Shown here: piece by piece, positions 25,680 through 38,385 of the stretch
Position numbering within the stretch: position 1 is the first letter of the stretch
How the letters are laid out: each line of letters opens with the position of its first letter
Origin: Maea johnstoni
Taxonomy: Eukaryota > Annelida > Polychaeta > Spionida > Magelonidae
Assembly: GCA_963942565.1 (NCBI GenBank)
Contig: OZ012688.1
Span: forward strand, 21,342,804 to 21,406,803
DNA length: 64,000 nucleotides
Reading direction: 5' to 3'
Translations under genes and position numbers: made by a program
The notes under the pieces: generated by a model
Databases searched by the model: none
Told to the model about the DNA's origin: nothing
The model's input: the letters and a program-made list of their open reading frames with translations, nothing else

Positions 25680-28600
25680 ATGGTTTGCATTTGCGATGTA
25701 AGCCTCCTTTTGATGCAATCACTGTTCATGTTTACAACGCAAGCAGGATTTGCCGCAGGACTTCCTGTCATTCACATATCAGGAACACACTATCAAGTAG
25801 GATACCAAGTGGTAGGTACATCCATAGATACTACCAGCGGGGTCCACACTTTCTTTAAGGGTGTAGCAAATTCGTCATCTGCTCTTCAATGGCTAGAGAA
25901 AAAAATTAAATACCTCACATTACTTCCTAAGATGTGATATGGATTATGGTGGTGTGCTAAATTATGATAACGAATTTGGACGTTTGATATTGAAAATGTA
26001 TAGTTTGAACAGCTGAATGTCTGACACCTATTGACCAAGCAACACCGAGAATCACAGCAGACCAGGTGATAATACAGGTGAACTTGGATATGACGGACGA
26101 TATGCTTGGTCCCAGTCCGATGCATATCAAGTATTCGTCATATGTATACAACAGATTTTGTATATGACGGACCAATTTTCCTGGTCCCATTGAGTCCGTC
26201 ATATCCAAGTTCACCTGTACACTCTACTGTAGTGTGCCTTCTGTAGAGCTTCTTTGCAAAAAGAACACAACACGATCAAAGTCTGCTGTAACATTTCTCT
26301 TTAGATGGATTAAACTACACATGGGAAACATGGCAGTGCCCGAGAAATGTGAGTTATTGGGAGCGAACTCAGTCAAATAACTATCAATTCAGAACTCAAT
26401 TACAGTGTCAACAATATCTTTCAACCATCGAAAATATTAATAAGATATTTCATGTCAGTTTGGAGAACACTGGGGAAACTTCTGGCTTGTTACTAGCTCA
26501 CTTCTGTAAGCTCGTAACTGAGGAGTGCTGAATAGGCTAGTCCGGGGGAGGTCTTATTCGAAATATGACACGTATATTAAGCTTATTTTTTGACCTAAAT
26601 AATTCTGATGGTGTAATTGCTCTTAAATCAATGCACTGCAAGCAACAGTGTGAAATAATTTTGCGCAAAATATGACAGATTGAGGCTATCACGTATGCTA
26701 TAGTGATAATGAATAGGGGCATAAGCTACATTCACAATTCCTTCCAAATATAATATTGATTTTCAAATTTTGGGTAAAACATCATTTAATACATCCACTA
26801 CGCTGTACCTTTAATGATATAAGGAAAAAATAACTATGTTGATTTTTGAGAAGTATATTATACAGGACTAGGACCACTCTCTTTCTGCAAACTGCGGTCA
26901 CTGGTTTCGGGAATTTCCTCGATAAATGCATGACGTCACAAACAACAGCATTAAGGGTGTGCCTCCTTAGGCGTACTGGAATAAGGAACGGTCAGAAGAA
27001 GTATTGTTCAAAGTTCCTTGATTACGTTACTTCTTCATGCAAAATGGACACGAAAAAAATAAGATTCATAAGTACTTAACTACTCAGTCCTAATCAATGA
27101 TTGCTCATGTTGTTAGGAGCATAACTAATTGTATACTAATTGTATTTCAAAAAGATTTAACTAGTGGAAGGCCATATGACAAGAACGCACTTAATGACCT
27201 CATATTTCGAGAAGCTTGAGACTCATCAGCAAAATATGCTCCAATTGTGGGCCAAAGATAACCTGTTTGTGATGATAAGATCGTGAGGATGATTCTACCT
27301 TTTTGCAACCTGTCCTTTATATCATACACAGATATCTTTTGCCAATTTACCAAATTATTTGAATCAGATATATCATTTATTAGTATGGGATGCGATGGGA
27401 TAATTTTAAGCATTATGAATAGAATCAATCTTTCGGAAATTGAAGTGATGTCAAGAGGAAACGTTCGAATGTGGAAGGGCTTTTGACATTTATATTTAAC
27501 TTTAAATGTTGACATTTATAGTAAAACACTATCAAAAAGGATTATTCTATGGGTCTGTTCTTATTAAAGTGGCTCACAAATTTGCTGCACCTCCGTAGCT
27601 TTCTCAGCCTTCCAGAACTAGGAGAGAGAGAGGGCATAGACCCCCCCCCCCCCCCCCCCCCTCATCAAAGAGCCCATTGAAATATAAACATGCCACAGCC
27701 CCACTCTTCAAGCCTTGATCTATAACATAATGCTTGCTAGGCAGCTTTGGTGATATACTTTTGAACACAGTTACCATCCATGAGCTGCTCATGGAAGGTT
27801 ACTATGTTAACCCACGCCTCTAGACAATACTTCAAGTATCCTGGTTGGGCAGTGTTTTTATGTCATTGATTAGTCTGTATATTAGGTTTCCTTCTCGCGT
27901 TTTTTTCTCTCTGCCACTACATTACCTATTTATCACATTTATTCAATGTGTATTTCAGGGGAAAGTTTTTCGTGACATGATACAGGATTACCTCGCATCC
28001 TACAAAGATTTTCAGAACACTATTTACCCATTTGTCCAGACTGCTAGAGGTGCAAGGATCTACAGGGACTATGTGGATATCATCAACGGCAGCTACCCGC
28101 AGTACGTGGAGGAGATGCAGGGGACTGCTGATGGAGCCAACCTGACCTTCAAACAGGTGAAACACCACAAAGGCAATCTTTAATCATGATAGGTTATTTG
28201 TCACTGATGAAAGTATAACATCGATTCCAGTTAAACAAAGCTTAATGTTAATTGGTTTAAGGTTTCATTTCACGGATTTAAGAGGTAATAATTAATAATT
28301 AATTATAGTGAAATGGTCCCCACACGGACCATCTTAGAATTGTGTCTTGACAAAAATTGATTTTGTCAACAAAAGTATGAATGTAACAAACGGAGCCCCA
28401 CAGTGCAACACACACTACTCTCTAGTTATGAGCTTTGTTTCAGGTTGCAGTTTTGAATTTACGAGTGGAACTGTCAGCACTTCTAGACTTGCAGCTACCG
28501 CCAGGGTGCAGCGATGTCTTTATAGATTATTACCCTTACACAGGGGTCATAGGCCACAATGAAGATTGCAGTCCCATAATCAAAGGCAGGGCATACATGG

Positions 28601-31600
28601 TCAGTGCTGTAATATATAACACAAACCCCAGAGGACGACTCACAGTCCCTGTAGAGAACTTCACAGCATACACCTACCCAGGTATGTAAAATGTAAATGT
28701 AATCTTTATTTTAAGTCGGTATATCAATTACAAGAAACACGAGCTACTAAGGCTATTGGCAAATAGTTTTACCTTTGGTTTCAGTTTATTAATTGGACTC
28801 CGGTGTTTATATGTTCATGCCATAGTTCAACGCAGATTGATGCTGATTTGTATTATTGCACTTTCCAAGTCATACTATAGAGCGTGCACTAATTTGTTTA
28901 GTCCCTCAGGCTCATTATAAAATTATTAAAGGTTTTAGCGCTATGAATAAAATGATAATTTATCATCAAAAATTATTATCGAAAATTTAATTATGTTGCT
29001 TGTTTTTAAGTATTGTGGAATTGGGGCATATAGTGGTCATAAGTGAGACAATTTTTTTAATATGTGCTAGTAGTAATTAATCATAATTGATTAAGAGCTA
29101 ATTAGGCAATTGACCATTTTGATAACTCCTAACGTTGATATATACATACTTTCAAACATCTTTGATTTGTAAATTATAAATATATGAAGGGTGTTCTTTT
29201 TTTCAGGTGCTCTTCCAGGAAATGCTTTTGGTTTTACTGGTGGTGGACTTGTGATGACAATCAATGCCCTTTACCCCAAGCTCGTTCAGCTAAAAGGCAC
29301 ACGTAAGTGGGGCAAACAATCCGGGGGATGTTGTGGCGCTGGAATGGGTGGTTGAATGTTCAAAGACACACGTTGTCAGATCTATAGACTTGCCACAAGT
29401 CTGTGATATCTGGCTCTTTCACTGATCTGACCTGAGTTGATTTCACTCCAGGTTTAGTTCTGAATAAATCCTCAAGGGGGACACACTTGAGCTCTAGTCT
29501 GTTATCAAGCCCCAACTCATGAAAAAAGTGGTTCCATCTATAGTTAGAGAGAGACGGGGAGAGAGAGACATCAAACCTACTTAGTATGTATAGCATAATA
29601 TAGTGGTGGGGGCATTATACCTAACACAGCCTGAGAACCAGGCTATCAGATCTACTGAGCGGATGTTGATCAGTGGTGATGACCTAAGTGCACTGCCTCT
29701 CTCAAGGGTGTGTGTATTTGTGTATTTGTGTATGTGTGTGTGTGTGGGGGGTGGGTGATCAGCCTGAAGGGATTGGAAATGCTCATGTTAGAATCTGTTG
29801 ACTTAAGGGCTATTCCATTCGAATATACATGGGGGGGTGGAACGCTCACCTATTAAAAATCATGGCGGGAGGGGGTCAAGACTAAAAAATTGGGGGTTTA
29901 CATGAAAAATAAAATCATTGGGGGGGGGGGGGGGTCTGAAATGTGGGTGTTCCACCCCCCCCCCCCCCCCCCCATGTACTTTTAATGGAATAGCCCTAAG
30001 TTTAGACCCAACACTTTTACCTTAGGATACTTTTCAAAAGCCTTAGTTCCAAATTCAAATTAAATGTCCAATGTTAGATCATATAAGACAACTATTTATC
30101 TGGAATTCTTTTTCTTATATTCAAAAGGCAAAGCTAAAGTTGTAATTCATAGATGGATATAGGATATCGGCATGCATTAGTTTATTGTTATAAATCTTAT
30201 TTGATTATACTGTATTTCCTTATTTTGAGCGAAGCTGAAAAGCAAGCTCCAGCGTTAGTTAGTTTCCTTTGTTTGCCTATCAAGATGTATGATTTATGAC
30301 TTTGCGTCTTTAAATGCCGTCAATAAACATACTATGCTTTACTATTATTGAAAGTATACACATGATACATTCAATATCATGCTATTTTGATAAAAGGTCA
30401 TGGCACATTAATACTGTATGATTTTATCCTGTTGTAATTTGAGGTTAAGATATGTCAGAAATTGAAATAAAACTAGTATATTTCAAGAGCCAAGAGCCTT
30501 AGTAGCTCGTGTTTCTTGTAATTGATATACCGACTTAAAATAAAGATTACATTTTATTTACGGTATTACTAGCCCTGCATGGCCAGTAAAGTATGTTTTT
30601 GTCAGACCCTTTGAGAATCAGACGGTGCATGAATATCAACTGAAAACTTGTGTTCTCCTTTGCAGCTCGACAGGTTATAACCAGAGCACTTCTCTCAGCC
30701 CAGTCTGCCAAAGATCTAAAGACAATCATTGAGAATAAAGGTGTTGGCACAGCATTTGGCTTTAGGTTAGTAAAACAGTAATGAATTGTAATGGAGTATG
30801 GGAATGAATACTGAATTAAATTCGAGATTTTTATATACGTCGTTGCCTACACCCTATCTCTCCCAGTGATAGGTTGGGCCAGAATAATAGAATAAAATAT
30901 TTCAAGGAATTTTCATGGAAAAGTTCTTGCCTCATATCTATATTGGAAGTCACCAACACGAGGTTATTTAAAGAAAGTGTAAATGCATTTTATCATAAGT
31001 TCATATGAAATTAGTGCGCCTAGTGGTTACGATGTCAGGCTCCCAAGCGTGAGTTTCTACATGTGTAGGTTCGAATCTCGCTGGATCCCCAAGCGGGTTG
31101 GCCTGGTCGCTATATAAATGTGCGGCGTTGTGGAGAACTGTCTATGGTCATTCTGCAACTGAAAGACCCCTTGGAACTATTTGTAAAGAGTAGGGAATTT
31201 CTTCCCGGTTCCATGTTTCTATCTCGTCGCGATATGACCTAAGCTGTTGAAAGCGACGTAAAACCCAATTCCTTCCTTCCTTCTTCCAGCTGGAAAGTAT
31301 GTGTTTTTTATTTCACCTGCTTGTTTTGATTATCTGCCTGGGAACATCATTCCTGATTTCACATGTCTGTGGTCCAGCAAATTATCAAACCCAGATAAAA
31401 AAATAGATTGCACCGCATAGTAGAAGTCACACTTCTTTAGAGAGCACTATTTATTGATATTGGTAAGTGATTTATTCATATCAATAAATTATTGATTGAT
31501 ATCAATAAATCATTCATTGATATCAATAACTACACAATTTTGATTTTTAAGTTCGGCTGGCCATAGTTACGCACTTTTCTGAGGTATCTTAAAGTTGTCA

Positions 31601-34600
31601 GTCACCCCATTCTCTTAATGAGTTTTAAATGGTCACATTATTGTTAAACAGGATATGTTCATGTTTTAACTTACTTAAGGATATAATTGCTCTTTATATG
31701 TCAAGTCACACTAATTACGTATATTTCATTCATCTAAAGTTAGCATTTCAACCACATTTTGGAAATCATTGAAATATAAACCCATGCAAACTTATCCTGT
31801 ACAGAATTTTGAAAAATTGATATTGCATTTGGAATTTGGTTTCTTTTCCAGTCTGAATGTAGGATCTACCGAGTATACTAACCTGATGTACAACTATGAG
31901 GTCGCACCCAGTGACAGTCAGCCGCAGTCTCTACTAGATATTCTTACCATAGATATGAAAATGTCTACTCATCAGCACCAAGACCAGAGCCGCAGAGTGG
32001 TCAAGAACACATACTTTCATGTTAACCAGTAAGCCTACACTCGTAATCGAATTCTTGCAAGAAAATCCTATGACAGAAGCACATTTACCTTACAGTACTC
32101 TCAACCTCTATTGTAATCATACCCTTTTTTATTTTTTATCTATTTTTTATTCAATATCATGCATGTCAAAATCCGCCGGATGGCGCAGGGTACAGTTCAA
32201 AGTATCTTGATTGTAATCATATCCTTTTGTGTCTCCCACTTGTTCTGATAACGGCCATGGAATTACATTCATACCGAGGTAACAATGAGATATATCAGTA
32301 CCATTGATACATATTGGTTTACTCACTCTCTTGTGCATATCGCACAAATATAATTAGCAAGTGCGTTTAAAGGGGTTTTAAGTAGCTAACTTACTTTCTA
32401 TCGCGTTGAAAGAGTATACAAAAGAAGAACTTTCCATAATTTGAAAATCTGGTTAAACGCTCTATCGTGGCATTATTGGAGCCGAGGTCAGTTGTGTAAG
32501 GGCCGTTCCATTTAAAAGTGTGGTGGGGGGGAGGAACGGAAGGTAATTAAAAATTCGGCACCCCCCCCCCCCCCCTGCCAGAAATTATATGCAACCTAAT
32601 GGGAAAAATTAATTCAGAATTCGGCCCCTTCCCCCTTTCCAAAAACCTTCTGTTCCTCCTCCCCCCCCCCCCCCCCCACACTTTTAAATGGAACAGCCCT
32701 AAGCTATAACTGAAGGAGCGCTGACGAAGACAGGTTTAGGGGGAGGCTTATTTGATGCATGACATAGAAGCTCATTTTGATCTTAAACCATTCTAATGAT
32801 GAATTTGAATAAGTATTTATGATATAGTTGCAGCGTTCGAGGTAGTTGACGCTATAGTACGCATTAAGGTGGCGCGTGGGGTTAATTTGTGAATAAAGGG
32901 TTATTTTGAGATTTTTACACATATTAAAGCCTACACCATTTGTAATCAGATCCATTGTGAATGTCTAGGCCATCACAGAGTCTGGTGAGAGACTATTACA
33001 GAATCGCCAAAAGGCTTGCACACAAGCAGGAAATGTTTTGGCACTTTTCTTCGTATAGACTTTCACCAAAACATGCATTTGTGCATCAAAGGTTTCTTGA
33101 AATTTGGCATCGTTAAAGCTAAACATATTTTGGAGATTTTTTTTCCGATTTTGACTTTGTTCAGAAGTTATGAGATCTTAAAGTTGAACAATGCATTTTT
33201 TCTCATTTTCCACAAAAATTGAAAAGAAATCGTTATACCATTTGAATGGAGTAACATTAGAACTGTGATACCCTTCCCTTTGAATCGATCTTTTCGCCAT
33301 TTTTTTAAAGTTTGAAGATCCCTGGTCCATACTTGTGGGAAGGAGCTCCGTTAGAAAACACTATGCTTTGTTTTTAGTTTTCTACCCCAAATTCTCACAC
33401 CCTGCTGTGAGGGTAATTTGGTGATGCTGAATGTATTCCTCATTAGAAGACCTTTCTGGCAATATATACTTAGTGTAGGCTAAATTGTCAATTAAAAGCA
33501 GGGTAGAGGAACAACTGAGTCTAAGAAATTGGTCCCACAAGCTACCATAGTGTCATAGCAGTTCAATTTGACGGTGATATCATCAAATATATTTCACACT
33601 TTTAATTATACACTTTACGCCATCAATACATGCCTTACTCACACTCTAAATACATCGCACCGTTTAGTAGAAGTCACAATTCTTTAAAGAGCACTATTTA
33701 TTGATATTGGAAAGTGATTTATTCATATCAATAAATTATTGATTGATATCAATAAATCATTCATTGATATCAATAACTACATAATTTTGATTTTTGAGTT
33801 CGGCTGACCATAGTTACCCACTTGATCTTTTCTGAGGTATCTTAAAGTTGTCAGTCACCCCATTCTCTAAATGAGTTTGAAATGGTCACATTATTGTTAA
33901 ACAGGATATGTTCATGTTTTAACTTACTTAAGGATATAATTGCTCTTTATATGTCAAGTCACACTAATTGCGTATATTTCATTCATCTAAAGTTAGCATT
34001 TCACCCACATTTTGGAAATCATTGAAATATAAACCCATGCAAACTTTAAATATGTGTTATTCCTGAAGAACAGAACAATACACTGCTATTATCCACAAAA
34101 AATGCTTTTTTGTGGGAGTGACATTTTGCATTCTTCCTATGAGGACGAAGTCCTCTACTACTCATAGACTTTTTTTAACTGACCATGCCCTATCCATGCC
34201 CGTTATGCAGCTCTCCTCCTCCAGCGGCCCAGATATTCGTGACTAGGCTTGCATGTACATGTACTTACTCATTTGATGAAATCTGACTTAAGTTATCCCT
34301 GTCCTAAACCTTACCAGTAGCAGCAGGACCTGGCCTAGGAGTTAGACCTGGTCTTCCGAGGGTGCCAGTGGGTTTATCTCACTCTGATGAAATTAGCCAA
34401 TTATTTTACTTTTTAATATTGATTTGTTTTGTTTTTATCAGCTACCGACGCCTGAAAGTCAAGGAACGTAGTGCTGATATTATAAGTTCTTTGCACAGAG
34501 CTCGCACCATCCAGAGCTTGTTTCCTCCTAAAACGACGGAAGACATCTTGAGAATTCTAGGAGATACCTCAGACTCTCTTTACCCAATCTACAGACATCC

Positions 34601-35275
34601 TACTCCTGCTGATCCTGCGGTCACCGCCGCCACAGGTAAATAGCTCTTAAAGCTGACCCTCCAATCCAAATGGAGGGATCTACAGATAAACGAGCACTCT
34701 CCTACTAGTACACACCCCTATCAATTAGAAAGGTGTGAGGCATTACCACGTTCGGTATATTAAGACAAGACCTGCTGCAGATTTTCTTCATTAGGAGTAT
34801 GTCAGATGACATTGGCAGGAAGGAAGGAATTGTTTTTAGGTCATATCGCATTGAGATAGAAATTTTGAAACGGGAGGAAATAAATTCCCCTTTCTTCACA
34901 AATAGGGGTCTTTCAATTGTAGGACCATAAACAGCCCTACAAATATACCTTAACTGAATTATTATTGTCATTGTATTCCATTGTGCTGTTTTAACTTTTC
35001 TTTGAGTAATGTTTTAAAAGAATCAAACCCCCATTAAATATTCTCTGCTCTTTGCGTACATGGTAACTTCTCTGTAGATATCATTTGATCAATATATATT
35101 GTGTTAGACTGTGTATGCTGTAAATGTGGTTGTGAAAGTGTTAAAATGGTCTATTTTTCTTTCAGGAATGTTTGACCTGTGGCAAAGGACACTGACTGTA
35201 TATCTAGCCAACCCAAAAACAGGTCAACCATCACGGACCTTCAACCTGCCTTTGCCAAGAGCAAACCATCCTTGA
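25680..35275 (+). CDS. C45-family Ntn hydrolase (Tan/AT-like), 8 exons
   Basis: Eight coding exons: 25680-25811, 27959-28156, 28444-28681, 29207-29302, 30666-30765, 31852-32028, 34442-34635, 35166-35275. All junctions are GT-AG, phases agree, and the product is 414 aa. Residues 1-26 look like a signal peptide (hydrophobic LLLMQSLFMF). The family motif GTHYQVGYQVG spans the first junction. PPGCSDVF places the likely nucleophile at Cys132, where C45 enzymes self-cleave before Cys. GHNEDCSP (147-154) is the family's conserved Asn/Asp segment. The family includes fungal acyl-CoA:6-APA acyltransferase and Drosophila Tan, which hydrolyses beta-alanyl amine conjugates. The substrate here is unknown. 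An acceptor at 25658 (TTATACAG) suggests an upstream non-coding exon. Confidence 0.9.
25812..27958. other. Intron 1 of the C45 gene
   Basis: Contains a pogo/Tc1-like MITE (26075-26217) and a run of about 20 C at 27641-27661. No other supported feature. Confidence 0.8.
26075..26217. mobile_element. pogo/Tigger-like MITE, TA TSD
   Basis: The left end CAGGTGAACTTGGATATGAC and right end GTCATATCCAAGTTCACCTG are perfect 20-bp inverses, flanked by TA on both sides (26073-26074, 26218-26219). Inner parts are also inverted (GACGGAC, TTGGTCC / GGACCAA-type), giving a hairpin of 143 bp. The CAGG start and TA target fit pogo/Tigger within Tc1/mariner. Non-coding. Confidence 0.85.
28700..28770 (+). repeat. 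Dispersed repeat family C copy
   Basis: AATCTTTATTTTAAGTCGGT then AAACACGAGCTACTAAGGCT. It is the inverse of 30487-30553 in intron 4, so two copies lie in opposite orientation on either side of exon 4. Confidence 0.75.
29807..29996. mobile_element. Harbinger-like MITE with G/C-run core
   Basis: The left end GGGCTATTCCATT and right end AATGGAATAGCCC are inverses, with TAA at 29804-29806 and 29997-29999. The interior pairs a G run (29919-29934) with a C run (29955-29973). It is related to 32500-32699 and to the fragment inside 4449-4982. The 3-bp TWA target fits Harbinger. It sits in intron 4 of the C45 gene. Confidence 0.85.
30487..30553 (-). repeat. Dispersed repeat family C copy, inverted
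   Basis: Reverse complement of the 28700-28770 copy (AGCCTTAGTAGCTCGTGTTT then ACCGACTTAAAATAAAGATT). Intronic. Confidence 0.75.
31005..31286 (+). mobile_element. tRNA-derived SINE
   Basis: The head has an A-box-like TAGTGGTTACGATG (31021-31034) and a good B box GGTTCGAATCT (31068-31078), as in pol III tRNA promoters. A body follows, and a tail of GCGACGTAAAACCC plus TTCC repeats. A second, truncated copy in the opposite orientation is at 34815-34942. It lies in intron 5 of the C45 gene. Confidence 0.85.
31409..31795 (+). repeat. Intronic direct duplication, copy 1
   Basis: About 385 bp, repeated at 33656-34044 with few differences (for example CATTCTCTTAATGAGTTTTA here against CATTCTCTAAATGAGTTTGA). 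It contains a GATATCAATAAAT palindromic cluster. It ends about 57 bp before exon 6. Confidence 0.9.
32500..32699. mobile_element. Harbinger-like MITE with G/C-run core
   Basis: The left end GGGCCGTTCCATTTAAAAGT and right end ACTTTTAAATGGAACAGCCC are inverses with one mismatch, with TAA at 32497-32499 and 32700-32702. Paired G and C runs lie inside. Same family as 29807-29996; in intron 6 of the C45 gene. Confidence 0.87.
33656..34044 (+). repeat. Intronic direct duplication, copy 2
   Basis: Second copy of 31409-31795, about 2.25 kb downstream and about 400 bp before exon 7. The duplicated block stops short of exon 6, so no exon was duplicated. Confidence 0.9.
34815..34942 (-). mobile_element. 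Truncated tRNA-derived SINE, inverted
   Basis: Reverse complement of the tail half of the SINE at 31005-31286, beginning with GGAAGGAAGGAATT (tail) and running through GGTCATATCGCATTGAGATA and GGGGTCTTTCAATTG. The tRNA-like head is missing (5' truncation). In intron 7 of the C45 gene. Confidence 0.8.
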
Positions 35276-36364
35276 CTCTCATTAGTGTCACACATTTTAG
35301 ACTGCGCTTAGGAAAAAGGTTTATAAGGGCAAAAAATTACTACATTCATTTAAATACTGCCAGCATTTACAGTGAGGACATTGAATTCCTGCACTAAATG
35401 CATGCATGGGCATCCTGGCCATAATACACAACTGCATGCCCGATTGCCATCCAGTTTCCTGGACAGGGATGACCTCACAACTCAATGTAGCTTTGAATTG
35501 CAAGCTATGTGGGTCATATATGTGCTTCCTCCGGTCGACTGGTGCAGGAATTAAATGTCTGTACTGTATGTACCAATCTTTATGCCTTTTGTCTTCATGA
35601 AAAGTGACTGTACTTTACATGAACCAATGATGGCACCTGTTTTTAAAATTTCATCCAATCAAAGCACAATTGTATTTTCTACAGCTCAATCTTTTATTCA
35701 TATTCTAACCAAACCTATCATGAAATGCTACAAATCATGAACTATGTAACTTAGTAATCAAGCATGTAACACACATATAAAGCTTTCTACTATCCACCCT
35801 TGTATGGTATGTGATACACCTATTCCCAAGTAAAGTGTAAATTTCAATTATGCATTCTTTATCTTTTAACACGGAAAGGTACATTTCATATGAACCAATG
35901 GTGCTTGCTGCGTGAGCAGTTGAGCGTGTCTTGTAATTTATGTTGTTGATTTATCGCTGGCATTATGTGATAGGAATGAATGAGCAGTTGAGCATGTATG
36001 TTCTTAACCCATTAATACTCACAGAGGCTAAAACCACCCCAACACTTTTGATGAAATCTCTCGGGCTTTTGCGCAATTGGCAAAATATTTGAGGGAGAAA
36101 TGTTGGTCAGAACATTACCAACAACTCTCCTTCAAATATTTTGTAAAACCATTCTCGATTAAAAAGTTATCATCAAAAGTATCCTCGATCCAGACGACAA
36201 CTTCTGGATGAGCTCATAAGCATTAAAGGGTTAATCAGTGCTGAGAACTAGTTTTTATAATATACAGAATTATATTTTATATTTAATACTGTGCGTGATT
36301 AATGAAATTGTTACCTGGTACACATTTGTCTTAACAGTGATATACTAGTGCCTGTTTTAATAAA
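35276..36364 (+). other. Probable 3' UTR of the C45 gene
   Basis: Non-coding sequence after the stop codon. Candidate poly(A) signals are AATAAA at 36359-36364, 36862-36867 and 36940-36945; which is used cannot be told from sequence. A TTAA-flanked MITE (36008-36230) lies inside this stretch. Confidence 0.45.
36008..36230. mobile_element. piggyBac-like MITE (TTAA TSD)
   Basis: Left CCCATTAATACTCACA and right AAGCATTAAAGGG ends lie between TTAA at 36004-36007 and 36231-36234. Same kind as 55237-55457, 58312-58526 and 59306-59512. Non-coding. Confidence 0.7.
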
Positions 36365-37289
36365 TATTTTAAGTTTGAAGAAATCGTGGACCTTAGATGA
36401 CTAACAATATTACTATTAATCTCAAAGTATGTGGTAGTTCCTATATCTTAGGGGAACATGCCCTAGGTTATAGCTTTAAAGGGACCCTCTGTATACCTAT
36501 CATTATATGATCTAATAGGACAGATGCATTTCCTTGCCAACTAAGCAATCGAGAATACAATTGAAATCACCTAAACATTCAGACATAGTCAAGATTATAC
36601 AAAACATATAGATGTGCATCTATTCAAAACTTTAGGACCAGTGACAAAAAGGTCACACAGAGGTGATGGAGGAAGATTCTTGAAAAGAATATTTAGTATT
36701 CTTCATAATTGTATACTTTGTTAGAGAATTGCTTGTTTATCTTGAAAAGAGGGGATTGTCAATTCACTGTTACTGGACGGAACTTACAGTAAATTATGGT
36801 AGTCTTGAATATTTAAGGATATGCAACCGCATAGATACATCAAGGTCTGTCCCCTTCATGTAATAAACTGCGATTTTATTTGTAACTGGTCCGAGATTAT
36901 TTGGTTATTTGATGCAATGGATTGTATGTCATATAGGTGAATAAACTTCTGTATTTAAATGTGATTTCAAATATGGTTGTTCAACGTTTTATTTGAACTA
37001 TTTCATAAAAGTGAAATGAATAAGAGAGCAAAAACAAAGATTGCAAAAACACCTTATGAATGCCCAGCTAGAGAAACAGATGACAGATTAATGCATGCTT
37101 ACAGGTGATTTATGAATACTAGTATCACGTCATCCGCGTGCCCAGTTATGAGATTCTCACACAAGGGACCTGGTATCATGTATATAGCACATTATTTTAA
37201 AGAAAACAGTGAGTGTGAGTGGTTGCTTGCACGTTTTGAGTGTAACCCATTCATGGCCAGCAATTGGCACCTTAGATATTTTCAAGATA

Positions 37290-37733
37290 CCGTATTTGCC
37301 TGAATAAGCGCAGTCTTGAATAAGCGCATGCCCCCCCCCCCCCTATTTTTCAGGGTTACAGGGGGAATGGCTAGCGCATTTGTCATAAAACAAAAATTGT
37401 AAAACTTCCCCCCAGAAGAAGTAAGAAACGCTAAGTCACATACCTTTCCTCTTGCCGAGTGTGCATACCAGCGCTGAATTCTGCCATTTCAGCAGTTCCT
37501 TCGCGCTCTCACTTTATTTTTGCCTCATGATCGTACTTTTGACCAATCATTGATCTTTGGACAATCTGCAAACGTCTAAGCAAATTGAACAGCGAGAGCG
37601 CAAAGGTGCAATAATGGCCATTACGCTCCGACCGGCAATCATTGAGGGGTGCGGTAAAACGGAAGATCGCCAACAACCCTACTACAATTTCCCAACTTGC
37701 ACCCGCACGGTGCGCTTATTCAGGCGAATACGG
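37290..37733. mobile_element. TIR element, TA-flanked
   Basis: CCGTATTTGCCTGAATAAGC at the left and GCTTATTCAGGCGAATACGG at the right are inverses with one mismatch, flanked by TA on both sides. The interior has a C run (37331-37343). No coding frame. The TA target suggests a Tc1/mariner-type or similar element. Confidence 0.8.
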
Positions 37734-38070
37734 TACAATATCATACCAGTATTTCTAAGATGACACAATATCACACCAATATTTTTAATGCTATTGCCAT
37801 CCCTTGTAAAAAAAGGTGGAAGTGCAAATTCTGGTGTGATCAGATAAATTATCAAATGTTTCATAATCATGATATGATTTTCGTCAGACTTTTAGTGAAT
37901 CAATATTGTTAAGAGGAACAAGTTCAAAGTTTTTTTCATTGATACAGTTTGTTGTCTCAATACTGGTATTACGTGTCATATCGAGTACCAGTGCAAATCC
38001 ATATCTCTCTTCTTCGAAAGTTTTGAGACTTTATGCTAAATTTTGTTGTTATTTTCAAAAGTGTAATAGG
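37734..38070. other. Intergenic, nothing recognised
   Basis: Short tandem similarity near 37738-37780 (CAATATCA(T/C)ACCA(G/A)TATTT twice). No gene. Confidence 0.4.
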
Positions 38071-38385
38071 CAGTGTCTTAGCCAGGATTTAGAAACTGGG
38101 TGCCTAAAATTGGCTGTTGTAAAATTTTGGGGCGTCCAAATTTTTAAGGGGGATCACAATATACTCATATTTCATCCATAAACATGTATAAATTCATCAA
38201 AATAAGGCATAATATCAATAATCAATGTCATGGGAATTATAAGGAGATGAGAAAATTCAATTATAAGCTTGAGATTGAGATTTTTAGAAATTTCACACAA
38301 AAAATATTTGGGTGTCCTGAGGGGTTCTTTTTAGGGGTTTGGGTGTCCAAAAAAGCACCCAGACGCCCTGCTGGCTAAGACCATG
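38071..38385. mobile_element. hAT-like MITE family D, copy 1
   Basis: Left CAGTGTCTTAGCCAGGATTT and right GCTGGCTAAGACCATG ends, with exact GTAATAGG duplications at 38063-38070 and 38386-38393. 315 bp, non-coding. Close relatives at 42107-42419 (+), 60537-60850 (+) and 61350-61658 (+). Confidence 0.9.

Noticed and set aside
28700-30553. Single large element bounded by the inverted family C copies
   Set aside because: Exon 4 of the C45 gene lies between them and is collinear with the family, so these are two separate insertions.
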